From NCBI GenBank assembly GCA_009602725.1, contig WELB01000067.1, positions 219,738 through 269,438 of the forward strand: 49,701 bases of DNA, written 5' to 3'. The notes beneath the pieces are model-generated. The model ran no database searches and was not told where the DNA came from. It was given only the letters and a program-made list of their open reading frames with translations. Origin of the DNA: Spirogloea muscicola (Eukaryota; Streptophyta; Zygnematophyceae; Spirogloeales; Spirogloeaceae). The translations under genes and the position numbers were made by a program. Of this stretch, positions 34,298 through 46,866 are shown in pieces (position 1 is the stretch's first letter; each line of letters starts with the position of its first letter).

Positions 34298-37200
34298 TCA
34301 GATGTACCTTCCCTTGCTGAGGAGGATGTCCCCATATGGCTCCACTTGCTTGACCATGATGTATTGATTGGACGCAAGCACTGCACACATTGGGAACATA
34401 GCAACCCCTTTTTAGAACACTTCATAAGATCTTATCTTTCTTCTCTTCCAATAGAATACTTCCGAGTGCATAACATCTTGACTGCTAAGGCGCAATTTTT
34501 TTAATGCTGAGGTAGCAGCACGTTATCATACCGCAAACTTGGTAAACCAGCCTGGCTGCTTGGGGCCGTCTCAAGCCATCCATTATATCGAGCAACGACT
34601 GATGCTCCTTCTCTTGATGATGGTCGTCGCGGAATTCCTCACAGAGGAACCTGGACAAAACATCGTCAGATCGAGAAAAGGGGGCAACATCACTCGGCAA
34701 GCACGACTCTCCCTGATGCTTTCATGCTCAAACCTAAGATCAGTCTCATCAAAGAAAGCTGTAGCCCTGGCGCGGAGGACTGACTCGGCCAGAGAGAATG
34801 GAAAAAAGCTGGAGCAGTTGAGAGTACTCACTGCAACAACATTGCAGTAGTTCTGTCAATTGATTCGTGCGGATTGGCAGCTTGAGTAGGGCCGATTTCC
34901 GTTTGCTCTGAGAACAATGGACAACGAGGGAAGGCAAATACAATCAAAGGAAGGAGAGGGCGAACGTTGACACGATAGTGCACCATGCAAAGGTGCACTT
35001 TCTCGTCCTCAAGCAGTCATCGTGTGTCAACTTACCATACAGGGTTTGAGTGCCAAGGCCCTGCGGAGTAGCGGCAGCATATTGAGCCTTGGCCTTGCCA
35101 ATGTCAACATCTGGTGAAGGATCTAAAAGTGGCAACTCTAAGGGGTCTGCGTATGGTGACGGAGCTCCAGATAACAGCTTTGACAGTCGTGCCTTTTTGC
35201 CCCTGAAACACAGTGGTTGACACGCTTGAGTTCTCCTCGCATCTTAAGGTCTGTCGTGTCAGTGAGCGTTGCAAGCATGCTTGCACATCCTCGTTTGTGG
35301 AAAGCATCAGTGAAGTCAACACCTTACCGCTCCGATGTTGGCTGCTCGCCATCGGCTTCAAAGGCCATGCTAGCTGATCGCGAAGCAGACACAGACTTTC
35401 TGTGCGACTTTGACTTGCCGCTTCCCTCAATGGAATCTGTGAAAGCATGCAAGTTGGTCAATGTCCACCGCAAAAGCATGTATGTATTTTGTTGAATGCT
35501 TGACATGACCAAGTACCAGGTTGTTGATGTGCAAACGCACCCGACGGTACGGGTGTGACCAGCCCTCCGGAGAACATCCCTGAACTTGCCGTCTGGGGAG
35601 TTCTTGGTGCTGCTCTCAGGCGCTCTACCGAGCCGAACTCTTGCTCTGGCTCAACCTACAGTAAGACAAGCTCACAATGGCGCAGCTGTATCAGTCAATC
35701 ACATTATGTGAAGACTCGATACGATTCTCAGTGCAACCTTACAATATTGAAGAATCGCTGTGATGAACATGAGGATGCGTGTTGCATGGACGACATAACG
35801 GTGACATTTTTCACAACACAGAGGATTTCTGCTCAGCTATCACCATTTCAAAGTCAGGAGCCTCAAAAGCGGGAGGAGCTTGCACAGTTGTCTCTCCAAC
35901 AGTTGCCTGTCTGGTGCTTTCATTTGTTGGCTGGCCCTCCTTCCATGTCGCCAAGAGCTCTGGGGCAAGACGAACTTCGGGCTGTCCACGATGTCCGAGG
36001 TGCAAGTATGTGCTAGGTGAGTTTATCAAGGTTCTCACCAGCGCGTTGACATTGGCATTGCTGGGCGGCTGCATATAGAAGAAGGCATGCTCTGTTACAA
36101 AAACCACTTTAAGCACGAAACACAAATAGGAGTGACACTGCATGGAACAACTGAAACTCATTCTATGGTACGAGAAGGAGATGTAAGCAGCAGCTCAGCA
36201 CTGCCAGCAGAATCGTCATGTGTCATGGCTACACCTATCCTTACCTTTGCTCTGCGTCCTACAATATCTGTAGTGTCTTGCAGCCACTCATTGAACTCCA
36301 CAGCGGGCACTTCAGTCGTAAAGTCATCAATAACACTTCGAGGCTTCCGCTTCTTCCGCTGCCTCCTTCCTTGGTGCTCCCGTTGCTCCGGCTGCACATG
36401 TTGATCGCAGCTTCCCCAATGGACATATTGATGCAAGTCGAATCACATACCAGAGCCAGAAATGTGCAATACATCACTCAGCTCCCATCTCTCCAGCTCA
36501 CCGATTTGGGTGACTGTGTCTGCTTGGGCTTTTGATGATGGTCCTGCTCTCGGTCGCCAGTCGGCAAGTCCTCAAGGATGGTTTGAAGGGCCCCAGAAGG
36601 AGCAAGAGCTAATTCATCTGTCAAGAAGGGCCAGGTCAGTTGGATGACTAACTCGTGCCCGACCTGCTGACGTGCTGGACGTCCGTGTCACTACATGGAA
36701 ACCAAGGAGCTCATATGATTTCCGGCATCTTGTAATGGTCACTGGAAGCTGGCAGTGCAACTTCAAGTCCTTGGCTTGTGAGGCAGGAGAAGTAGCAACC
36801 GCCTGGACTGGGAGCAAAGTAGCACAATATCACGGCTACCTAGGGGCATGCTCATGTCTGGGAGGTAGTCTGCATTGTCTGCAGTAGTCCCAAGAATATC
36901 ATCAGACGAGTCCCTGGTCAAGGACATTGCGAGGAAGCACAATTGCGATCAAGATTAGTTGAGAGCAAATAATGTGAACAGCAGATTAGCCAGTACTACC
37001 ACTAATAAAGTATATCGGAGGCGCTTCAACTCCAGCAAATGCAGCGCACAACCTCCCAATACTTGCTGAATCTTGTGGCTCGAACGCCAGGGTGATGTCC
37101 TCCACATTAAAGGCTGAGAAGTTGCAATATGACGTGGTTGGAGGAGGAGTCCTGTCAGTAGAAGCTTGCTCTCAGAGCGAAAGCAGCAGTAAAGTGGACT

Positions 37201-38771
37201 CAGAATGTCAGAAAGTAAGCACTAAATACCTTGATGTCTTTCCACTTCTGGCATGTTGTCGACTGGGGCTACACGCAGGTATGCAATGTCGTTGTGAGGT
37301 ACCATGAAAAAGTCGTCAACCTGCAGCTCCGAACATTGTATCATTAATTTGTTAGAGCCTGCATCTGCAGATGTAGACAATAAGGTGAGAATGAACAAAT
37401 AGAGCATAATCTGAACCTAGCCCATTGCAGTCCACACTCTAGAGTTGCATGCGAGCAGCGGTGCCATCAAAGTCAATGGAGACTGTCATGGCAGCTGCTA
37501 GGTGACCTCCGGCCCTTTCTTTGGAGTGCCAGGCTGGAGCAGCAACCTCTCTACATCTCCCAAGCTTTCGCTTAATTCCAGAGTGACCTTTTGATATCTG
37601 CATAATAAGTGCTGGCCACTGCTCAGCTATGAAGATTTTCGTGCGACGTTGTTACTTGCAAGTCCTCCTGCACTTGCCATACGCTACCGGCTCTAGATAC
37701 ATTGCAGTGAACATTAACAATTCTTGATTGTGAGCCTAATGCGTACCTGGCTAGCTTCTTTGTCTTGGGGAAACCTGCTTGATCACTCTGCTTGACTGCA
37801 AGTGCAGTTTTCATCTTGTGCTGACATGCCGCGTCGCATCATTGAATCAGGCAGTCGGTGCAGAAGGATGTGTGGCTGCTAAGCTTGAGAGCTACGCCTG
37901 TATTACCTTGTATGAGCACGTGGTGCAAAAGGACGCTGCTCGTCTTACCAGAAATTCAGTCGCGTCATCTGCAGATTGAGCACCAAAAGAGCACCTCAAC
38001 ACACTAGCCCACAGTCCATTCGGCATGCCACGGATTTAGTGAGCAAGTCACCTGATGAAGGCTTTCGCCTTGTCTCTAATTTGTCTTACGCGAGAATACC
38101 AGTCTCACCATAAAGAATACTGACTTTCCGACTGTAGATCAGCACAATTCCCCCTGCAATACATGACCAAACGACCAATCTGATGAGCATCAAAGTATGT
38201 CAACAGCCAATGAAGCTAACTATCTGTGACCGTACCCTATCCATAGGAAGAAGTAGCAGTCACAGCCTCCAGAGGGAACATGCTCACCCATAAGAATTCC
38301 AGACAGGCGCAGCGCAAGGGGCACCTGTGGCTGAAGTATCTGCATGCTAGACGATTGCGAAATTCCATTTCGAAGTGAGCAGTTTGTTCTGCACTTTCGT
38401 TTTGTAATTGGTTGGCAGAATTGTTGGCAGAATGTATGCTGTCAAAGCCCACCCCATTGCGAGTGGTATCAGATGCACTACAGTCCAAATATTTCGAAAG
38501 TACCAGCTGTCACTGATGTCAATCTGATCTGCTCTCCTGCGATTGATCTTGGCATGCAAAGTCGCAGCAATCCTGCAATATCATGGCAAAAAGGCCAGTA
38601 GCCCACAAGTTTCGGACATGACTGCGGTCTGTGGCATAGCGTGATGCAGTCATGCCCGAGAAGTCCAGCATCAACAGGGTTGCACAGCTCTACATTGAGG
38701 TCTCATTGCTCCTCCCACCAGATTTGGCCAAGGGGGCCCTTCTTTGACAGGAGCTGGTGAGAGTAGAACAT
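34298..38771 (-). CDS. REC8: REC8/SYN1-type meiotic cohesin kleisin (about 22 exons)
   Basis: The alpha-kleisin closes the SMC1-SMC3 ring; REC8 is the meiosis-specific form. Exons (minus): 38771-38719, 38572-38504, 38346-38288, 38153-38109, 37968-37949, 37814-37747, 37597-37507, 37320-37230, 37113-37063, 36878-36840, 36807-36703, 36617-36502, 36391-36245, 36068-36039, 35981-35820, 35655-35541, 35436-35328, 35202-35036, 34907-34832, 34808-34734 (or from 34766), 34650-34532, 34380-34298. Phases close exactly: 629 (or 615) residues; Arabidopsis SYN1/REC8 is about 627. The N-terminus is MFYSHQLLSKKGPLGQIWIA, ATLHAKINRRRADQIDI, VPLALRLSGILMGG, IVLIYSRKV. The middle holds FNEWLQDTTDI. The C-terminal winged helix has RRPQAARLVYQVCVLASNQY, then VKQVEPYGDILLSKG. 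MFYSHQLL, SGILMGG, CVLA and EPYGDIL match REC8 better than RAD21. Middle exons are less certain. Confidence 0.9.
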
Positions 38772-39141
38772 TCTGGCGCCTTATATTGGTCAAGAGCACC
38801 GCTGCAGCTGCGCATTACAAGAGATAATTGAAGCTGGGGTCTAGGGGCAGGCTTGCGACAGTACAGAGCAACACGGATGGCATAGGCAGTGAAGCAAGAT
38901 TTGGCAGCTTGCAGCAATTCGATAGCAAGCTTCAAGTCTGAAGATCGATCTGGCCGCCTCACATGTGGACCTGCGGCGACGAGCTTCCAGTCGGCTCTGG
39001 CGAGAATGGCGCCGGGCACGCGGCAGGAGCCGGCGGGTCCGGCCTGCAAGCGGGACCAGGCGCCGGCTCGAGCCAATCGCGAGGCCACGGCCGCTGCGGG
39101 GCCCGTCGATGTCAGGTCAGATATCCGCCGCCGCCGCCGCC

Positions 39142-39172
<31 letters not shown>

Positions 39173-40196
39173 CCGCCGGAGCTGCCGAGATCGCTAACGC
39201 GGGAAGGGGGGGTCGGCAGAAAGGGGGCCTCGGCGGAGTTCCCGAGGGGGGCCGCGCGCCCCCCCTGCCCCCCCCCCTGGGCCCGGGCGGGCGAGGCCCG
39301 TACCACACCGTGGGCCCCGCGCTAGGAACCAAATCTCCGTCCCTGGGGCCAGCGCCGGAGTGCCAGGCAGCCCCCTCCCAGGGGCCCCTCCGCTCCCTGG
39401 CGGGCCGTCAGTCGCGACCACGTGGCCAGCACACCGTACGCGTGGCCAGAGGGCACGCGCTCGCCCGCGAGCCCATTGGTCGCCCGTGCCGCCCCCGGCT
39501 CCGCCGCTCCGGGGGCTGTCCACGTGGCAGCGTGCTGCCCCACCCCCTCCTTTATGGCGCCCCCCCGGAATCCGGGCCCGCGGCATCGGTCCCGGGGGGT
39601 CGGCCGGCACGGGCACGTGTCCCCCCGCCCCCCTACTGTTCTGCAACCCTCCCTCTCCCTTGTTCATCTATACGTACATCATCTGATTCTTTTCCCCTAA
39701 GCTGGCCTCTCACAGCCACTACTGCCTTGCATTTGGAAATACGCTCTCCCAGAGTGGGCTAGGAGAAGCAAGAGCGGCCAGATAACTGGTGGCTGGGAGA
39801 GGCCAGCCCAGCCCACAAAGAAGTGGCACTCTTAATGGGGGCAAAGGCTGTGAATAAACCAGCCCAAAAAAAGAATGAACAAAGTAGAAGTAGTGCGCGC
39901 CCATCCGCGAACAAAGGACGAGAAGGGGCCAGGGGAAGTACGAANCCCCTTCTGCGGCTTCAGCTCTGCTTGCTCGCCTCCATCTCCCGCGCGCACAGCG
40001 CCAGCGCCCGCGCCGGCGTTCGTGGCGCCGCCATGGACGCTGCCAGCGCCGCCACACGGTCGTGGCCTTGAGCTGCGCCGCCTCCGTCGCCTGCCTTCTG
40101 GCCTAGCGCCAGCACCCTCTCGTCCAGCTCGGGAGCGTGCAGGGCTCTGTGCAGTGGCGGGCTCGCGGTCGCCCCGGTTCTTGCCAAGGCGCCGCC
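38772..40196. promoter_or_regulatory. Divergent upstream region REC8 / TOC159, with LINE tails and single N
   Basis: 38880-39120 is moderately GC-rich. A CCG run spans 39124-39180 and an extremely C/G-rich block 39190-39640, open in several frames on both strands, which I read as composition rather than genes. 39690-39940 holds LINE-tail hairpins (about 39705, 39775-39812, 39850), and the minus-strand 3'UTR block ends directly at an N at 39945. About 250 bases then separate the N from the TOC159 start, so insertion has brought repeat DNA close to its promoter. Confidence 0.5.
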
Positions 40197-43100
40197 ATGA
40201 GCACCTTCTGGAGCTTCGGCGGCCTCCGCAGCAGCCCGTCGTTGGAGAAGTCCTCGCCGTCGGCGTCCGCGCCAGCGGTTGCCGTCGCTGCTGCGGCTGC
40301 TGCAGAGAGTGCGCAGGATGAGCAGGAGGTCCAGTCTCAGGAGCAGCCACATGGCGATGGTGGAGACGTCACCGCCAGGGACACGCTGCCGCTCGGCACT
40401 CCCGTCGTGCACGCCCCCTCGCCAGCGGCTGGCGAGGACCATGACAGCGACAAGGACTATGACAGCGCGTCCGAGCGCATGGGCGCTGCCTCGTCAGTGT
40501 CCAGCTTTGGGGGTGGTAAGAATGGCGGATTCCGTACGCCGACGTCCCCAGTGGGGTCCCTAGTTGGCGAATCCTACGGATCACCAGCGCCAGGCATGGA
40601 CGTCGGTGCAGAGGGCGCACTGCTACGCCTCAACGAGATGTCCACTGGCAACCCCTCGCTGGACACTGCGTAAGACACGGCAGAAGCTAGCTAGTCCCAA
40701 AGCTTACATCCCCCATCTATCCCAACGTTGGAAAGGAACAGGAATGCTGCGTGGCGGCTGAGCTCAACTTGGCTGACCAGGCAGGTCCAGGCCCGATGGC
40801 TGGCTCGTCAGCCGTTGCCATTGCAAGAGTCCTTTCACTCAACTAGTAATAGACACTGCTTTGGCACTTATGCTGCATATGGCCGGTCCTCTCACACTAC
40901 TGAACGTCCCCTGTGGCTGCTGCTAGTGTGCTGGAGGACGTCGACGAGGAGGGCTTCCGGAAGCGCGTCTCGGAGATTGTCGACAAGGCTAAGTTGCCGG
41001 CGGACAGCCCCAAGGTGGTGACACTGGTGGATTCACTGCTTCCCATTGTGCGGTCCCTCAGTATGCGCCAGGAGCTCTTTGCAGATGAGCAGGCCAACGG
41101 CGACGGCGGTGCCGCAGTTAGCGGCGGAGATGGTCCCTCCCCTGCCATGCCTAGTGCCAAGGTCACTGAGGATGACGACGCAGATTTTGACCTGCCTGTT
41201 GGAGGACAGGATGAGGAGGAAGACAGGGAGGGTGGTGAAGAGGAGGAGGGCGAGGAGGAGGAGGAGGAGGAGGAGGGGGAAGAGGAGGAGGAGGAGGACG
41301 AGGAGGAGGAGGTGGAGGAGGGAGGAGACGAAGGTGAGCAGCAACGCCAGGGTGACGAGAACGTATCGGTGCAGGGCATGTCCGTGCGGAGCGACGAGCC
41401 CAGTGAGGCGAAGCCGCTTATTGCTCCGCAGCAGGTTGAAGGGGAGGCCGGGGAGGCCGAGCAGAAAGAGGGCGAGCTCAGGAAGGGCGAGGAGGAGCGC
41501 GAGGAGGAGGGTGCAGGAGAGGCAGGAGCAGAGCAACAGCCGGAGGAGGCGGAGCCCCTACATGCTGCAGGAATGCGGGTGCAGAGTGACGCTGACAATG
41601 GTGGGGCAGCTGCAAAGCAGCAGGGTGAGGAGGGACAGTTGGAGGAGGGAAGGGATGACGAGGAAGGTGAGGATGAGGGAGGTGAGGAGGAGGAAGAAGA
41701 GGATGAAGGAGACGAGGAGAGGGATGACGTAGGCGAGGAGGGAGGGGAGGAGATGAGGGATGGGCCTCATGAGGGCGACGGCGAGGACGAGGGCGAGGGC
41801 GAGGGCGAGGGGGAGGGCGAGGGCGAGGGCGATGAGTGGGAGGATGAGGACGACGAGGACTTCGAGGAGGCGCTGGCTCGGAACCCCATGCTCCAGGCGG
41901 CCTTTCGGCAGGCGAGCGCTGCAAGGGATGCTGCCGATGGAGATGCCGGCCGCAGTGCCGGAGGTAGCGGTGGCCCAGTCGGGCTGGGTGCATCGGGGGG
42001 TGGACTCCCTCCCCCCCCTTCATCGGGCTCTGGTGGGGCCGGTGGTCGGAGCCTCACAAATGGCAGCTCCGGAAGACCCAGCCTTGAGCCTGTTGCTTCA
42101 GGTAGGCAGCGGGGCAGCAGTGGCGGTGACATGACTGTGCACGAGGGTGGCCGCCCAGTCGCGGCGACGGGGTCGGACGGGGACGGTGGCGAGGTGGTGA
42201 CCAATGGCGAGGAGCCGGACGAGACGCGGGAGAAGCTGCAGAAGATCCGCATCAAGCTCCTCCGGTTAGCGCACCGGCTCGGCCAGTCGGCGCACAACGT
42301 TGTCGTGGCGCAGGTGCTGTACCGCCTGGGGCTCGCCGAGCAGCTGCGCGCCAACCGCGGGGCGGCGCGGGGGTCGGCATTCAGCTTCGATGCTGCCTCA
42401 GCGGCCGCTGAGGAGCAGGAGGCTGCCGGCGGGGGCACCGATGAGGATCTCGACTTCGTGTGCACAATCATGTTACTCGGCAAGACGGGCGTCGGCAAGA
42501 GCGCGACTGTCAACTCCATCTTTGACCACCCAATGACCAAGACGGATGCGTTTGCAACCGCCACCGGGCGCGTGCGTGAGATCGTTGGCACTGTACATGG
42601 CATCCGTGTGCGGGTCATTGACACGCCTGGCCTCCAGCCGTCCGCGTCTGATCAGGTCGGTGGTACATCATTTCGTATTTACTACTGTCAGAGAGTCCGA
42701 CTCAGATTCAGAGCCAAATCGTGTTCTACATGTCCCATCACTTTAGCCTGCAGCAGCATAGCCTGATTACGCAAATTTGGTATTGCCACCAGAAAGGCTC
42801 AGCAAAATGCTAAGGCATTCGATTAGGACAATGTAGTATTCGCTCCAGTGACAGGAACAATAGCTTGTTTCAGCATGCAACTGCATGATAACCCTTGGCT
42901 GACCCCTGCCACCTTCTCCGCTTCTCCTGCGTTTTGCCTGCTGTGCAGCGTAAGAATGAGCAGATTATGGCATCAGTGAAGAAGTTTGTGAAGAAGCGGA
43001 CGCCCGATATCGTTCTCTACTTTGACCGCCTGGACTTGCAGAGCCGTGACTATGGCGACCTGCCTCTTATGCGTATAATCACTGACACCTTCGGCACTGC

Positions 43101-46100
43101 GGTGTGGTTCAATGCCATTGTTGTCCTCACGCATGCGTCCTCGGCGCCGCCGGATGGAAGCAACGGTCAGCCGATGAGGTCTGTTAGTATGCTCACCACG
43201 CACTCGTTCTTCTTTGCGAAAGTATTCTATTATTGACATAGTCATCCAAAGACATGATGGTCATTTTCATTCATAGACCACTCTTCAGCTGTCCCATGCG
43301 CCTCTGGGTTTGTCCATGGTCAGGTCTACACCAATCTTGATCGTGACCTCTGAGAGCGAGCTTGTATTGTGACTGTGACTATGCAGCTACGAGATGTACG
43401 TAGCGCAGCGCTCGCACGTTGTGCAGCAAACCATCCGGCAGGCGGCAGGCGACATGCGCCTCATGAATCCAGTGTCTCTTGTTGAGAACCACCCCAATTG
43501 CCGCACGAACCGCGCTGGTCAGCGCGTCCTGCCCAATGGCCAGGTGAGGATGCTGGCTGAGGATTGGCACGCACTCTTTGACAGCTCTCTTGTTCACCAA
43601 TGTGATGTAGACATATGTTGTGGCGAGCAAGTGTCCCACCTATTTCTTGAACCATCGTTCAATTACTAGTCACAGTAAGTAGCAACTTATGAAACGTGGT
43701 TGTGAAGTAAATTCTGCCATCCCTCACTTGCAGATCTGGAAGCCACAGCTGCTGCTGCTGTGCTTCGCCTCCAAGATCCTGGCGGAGGCGAATGCGTTGC
43801 TGAAGCTGCAGGACAGCACGCCGGCACGGCCGTTTGGGACGCGGCCGCGTGTGCCCTCCCTTCCCTACCTCCTCTCCACCCTACTCCAGTCGCGGCAGCC
43901 GCTGAAGCTGCCCGAGGAGCAGCTCGGCGAAGAGGATGAGGAGGAGGACGATGACGATCTGGATGATGATGACGATGACGACGAGGTAAGGACGGTGAAA
44001 ACATCATGGGTTGTTGTCATGTGTCAAGCTGAGCTAGAAAAGTAGGCTGACGCCGGTCTACACAGCTTTCTAGCATCTTATGCTGCGCACTACTGCTGAT
44101 AGGTGGACTACGACTCGCTGCCACCGTTCCGGCGGATGACCAAGGATGAGCTGGCAGAGCTGACTGAGGGGCAGCGGCGGGAGTACTATGAGGAGCTTGC
44201 CGAGCGCGAGCGCCTATATCAGAAGAAGCAGTGGAAAGAGGAGCTCCTGCGTCGCCGTGAGATGAAGGTCCGCTGTGGCTGGCATATGGGCCGTATCGGC
44301 CATGCCATGCTCCCATCTGGGCAACCCATGACTACATGATGGCACACTCACTGGTTTACTTAATGTGTGCTGCGATGCAGAAGAGATCTGGCCAACCGGA
44401 TGCGGAGCCGATTGTGGAGGAGTTGGAGCCTGAGGACGATGGGCCGCGCTCGTCGTCCGTGCCCGTGCCCATGCCAGATATGGCTTTGCCGCCGTCGTTT
44501 GACAGTGATAATCCCACCCACCGATACCGTTACCTGGAAACCGCCAACCAGGTAAGGAGGCTGCTAGTCTTGAGAAGCCAGGTTTGTCAAGAGATATGCT
44601 TTTGGACGACGTAGATATGTCACCTCAAACTGCTGGCATGGACTGTGTCGGCGAGCTTGGGTGCTCCGTCTGCTGGTGTCCAGTTGACCTGAGGATAGCA
44701 CAAACACTGTAGAGGACCCTTGTCATCAGTCAGCCTGCAAGTTGGGCTTGTGAAAGCCCATAAACTTGAAGTGAGCCGGCACAAGTCTTGAAGGATCAAG
44801 ATTTCATTGATGAAGTCTGATCCACAACTCCTCCAGATTAGTATTCCTAATCCAGTTACGTGTCCAAGCACCCGACCAGCTGGCTACGAATTACTGCATA
44901 GAAGTGGGCTTCTGGGTTTACCAACTGCGATGTGAGGAAGATGCAACTCGTTGTCCTGCAGTGGCTCGTGCGGCCGCTCCTGGAGGCGCATGGGTGGGAC
45001 CACGATGCTGGCTACGATGGGTTCAGCCTCGAGAAGCAAATGGTGGTACGGGAGCGCATCCCCGCGGCCATTTCTGGACAAATCACCAAGGACAAGAAGG
45101 AGGCCAACATCAACCTGGAGGCGGCGGCGACGTTCAAGCACGGCAAGGACAGCTCGCGCGTCACCACCTCGGGCCTTGACATTCAGACGGTTGGCAAGGA
45201 CCTCGCATACACGATGCGCTCCGAGATGCGGTTCTCCAACTTCAAGAAGAACAAGACAACTGCTGGCCTCGCCCTTACGTACCTTGGCGGCACCGTTGCG
45301 GCTGGTCTCAAGGTTCTTACCACGTGCCTTAAGCATGAGCTGCATTATTATTTGTACAGAGCAACACGTATTTGTACAGCGGCACTTCGTTGCAATCAGT
45401 CCTTTGTACCGACTTCATGCTGTGCATTTGCACAGGATTCCAATTTTCTTAACGCCCTGACCTCCAAGTTTCTGCTTAGCAGTAGTCAGGCTGCTTCGAG
45501 ACTTGCAGGCCTTCTGAATTTTGGTATTTGAGCCAGGTGGAGGACAAGCTGTTGGTGGGCAAGCAGCTGAAATTGGTCGTAAGTGGCGGCGCCATAACCG
45601 GCAAGGGCGACATGGCATATGGCGCATCTGCTGAGGCAACAATACGTCGCAAGTAGGCAATCAGAACCTCTCCTGTTCTTGAGCAAGCTCCTGATATTGT
45701 TCCGACCAGCACCTCAATCTGACCAGGCTTTCTGCACTTTAGAGCATTCATATGTGTGACTACGACGTGGCCTTCTTGATTGCTGACCACCCAGGTACTG
45801 TTTATGTGTTTGCAGAGGCTACCCAATTGACAAGACGGTCACAGTGCTTGGACTGTCAATTATGGATTGGCAGGGGGACCTAGCAATAGGAGGCAATTTC
45901 CAGTCGCAGTTCCAGGTGGGCAAGACGACGATGGTGGCACGCGCAAACCTGAACAATCGTGGTGCTGGCCAGATCAATCTGCGGGCGTCGTCTACCGAGC
46001 AGCTGCAGATGGCCATCATTGGCCTTGTGCCCATGATCCGCTTCCTCCTGCAGGGCCGGCCGTTCAGCTCCCCTGAGGCTGAGTCAGAGCCGCTGCAATA

Positions 46101-46101
46101 G
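40197..46101 (+). CDS. TOC159: TOC159-family chloroplast import receptor GTPase (10 exons)
   Basis: Outer-envelope GTPase receptor for nucleus-encoded preproteins, partner of TOC34 and TOC75. Exons: 40197-40669, 40927-42655, 42949-43178, 43387-43543, 43734-43985, 44103-44267, 44381-44551, 44962-45312, 45537-45652, 45816-46101; phases close to 1309 residues. The start sits in GCCGCCATG. The A-domain (to about residue 640) is disordered and strongly acidic, with Glu/Asp runs at 41200-41330 and 41640-41870. The G-domain has P-loop GKTGVGKS at residues 676-683, DTPG at 723-726, FDRLDLQSRDYGD, VVLTHASSAPPDG in the G4 region, and VENHPNCRTNRAGQRVLPNG. A second acidic stretch (about 43930-43985) precedes the M-domain: DYDSLPPFRRMTKDEL, WLVRPLLEAHGWDHDAGYDG, LTYLGGTVAAGLKVEDKLLV, GNFQSQFQVGKTTM. 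Exon-intron continuity is very secure. It is divergent from REC8 and convergent with the sugar transporter. Confidence 0.97.
41205..41875 (+). repeat. GAG/GAGGGC repeats coding the acidic domain of TOC159
   Basis: Purine-rich runs of GAG codons at about 41218-41330, and a hexamer array of GAGGGC (about 41790-41832) giving alternating Glu-Gly. They are in frame and belong to the A-domain; its length probably varies between strains. Confidence 0.85.
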
Positions 46102-46866
46102 ATCGTTGAGATAGATTAGAAGAGTCAAATTGCAAGGTCTGGTGATGAAATTATAGCTTGGTTTGCACTCTGTGACCGCACTTTCATAGCCAGCCCTTGA
46201 TTGTTAAACTGGTGACACGCGGTTCTCTAGGGCCACCTATCTGCACACGCTGGTTAACTAGAACGAGTTGGACTAAGCATGCGACACCACACTGCTTCTC
46301 AAGTGTGACCCTTTGTGACCCACCCATTTTTGGTCAGCTGATTTTTGGTCAGCGATCTATCGAGTCACGATCCGGATCTCGTCAAGAGGAAGTCGCTGAA
46401 CGCCAGTTTAAGTTCCTTTGACAATTGTTTCCCTTTCTTAGGTCGGCCCCTGACTCGATGAAGCAGATGAGGAAGGTCAAGGTGGAAGACATTGTGGAAC
46501 TTCCACTTCTGGGGCCTGTGCATGACCAGTGCAGCGGAGATGTTGCTCAATGGATTCGATTCAGTCGAGTACCTTCTTATGCATGTGTAAAACTCAAGCA
46601 TCATAGAGTCAAAGTGTATGCCAAAGGGCCAAAGTACTTTAGCCCAGGTCCTGAACCGTGGCAGTTGTCAGTGGTCACATTTCGTTACTCAGCAGCTTAA
46701 ATCTCAGCAGATCAGAGGTATAAAGCATTTTACAAAGGCCATCGCTTGAGCTCACACTGAGGGCGCTAATGACATTTGCACAATCATGTTGACATGGATG
46801 GGCAGAGGTGGTGGACCGCCTGCTCTTTAGGAAGCAAATACTTCGCCGCCCTTAATGAGGGGCGTA
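46102..46866. other. Convergent 3' flanks of TOC159 and transporter
   Basis: No gene seen. TGTAA at 46586-46590 (plus) is a candidate poly(A) signal for TOC159 but is 485 bases from the stop. TTACA at 46730-46734 (TGTAA on minus) lies 133 bases past the transporter stop. Confidence 0.45.

Noticed and set aside
38030-38090. Possible extra REC8 exon (IRDKAKAFIR)
   Set aside because: Including it breaks the YDDATEFL homology and the phase; it lies within the intron between exons 4 and 5.
38965-39762. Plus-strand 265-residue frame upstream of TOC159
   Set aside because: Composition-driven frame in CCG and C/G-rich DNA, ending inside a LINE tail; no domain, and the opposite strand is equally open.
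40897-42624. Ser/Pro-rich minus-strand frames opposite the TOC159 acidic domain
   Set aside because: They are antisense of GAG repeats (Ser/Leu/Pro runs) with no independent signal.
46425-46700. 91-residue plus-strand frame in the TOC159 3' flank
   Set aside because: No domain or splice support; it lies between two convergent genes.
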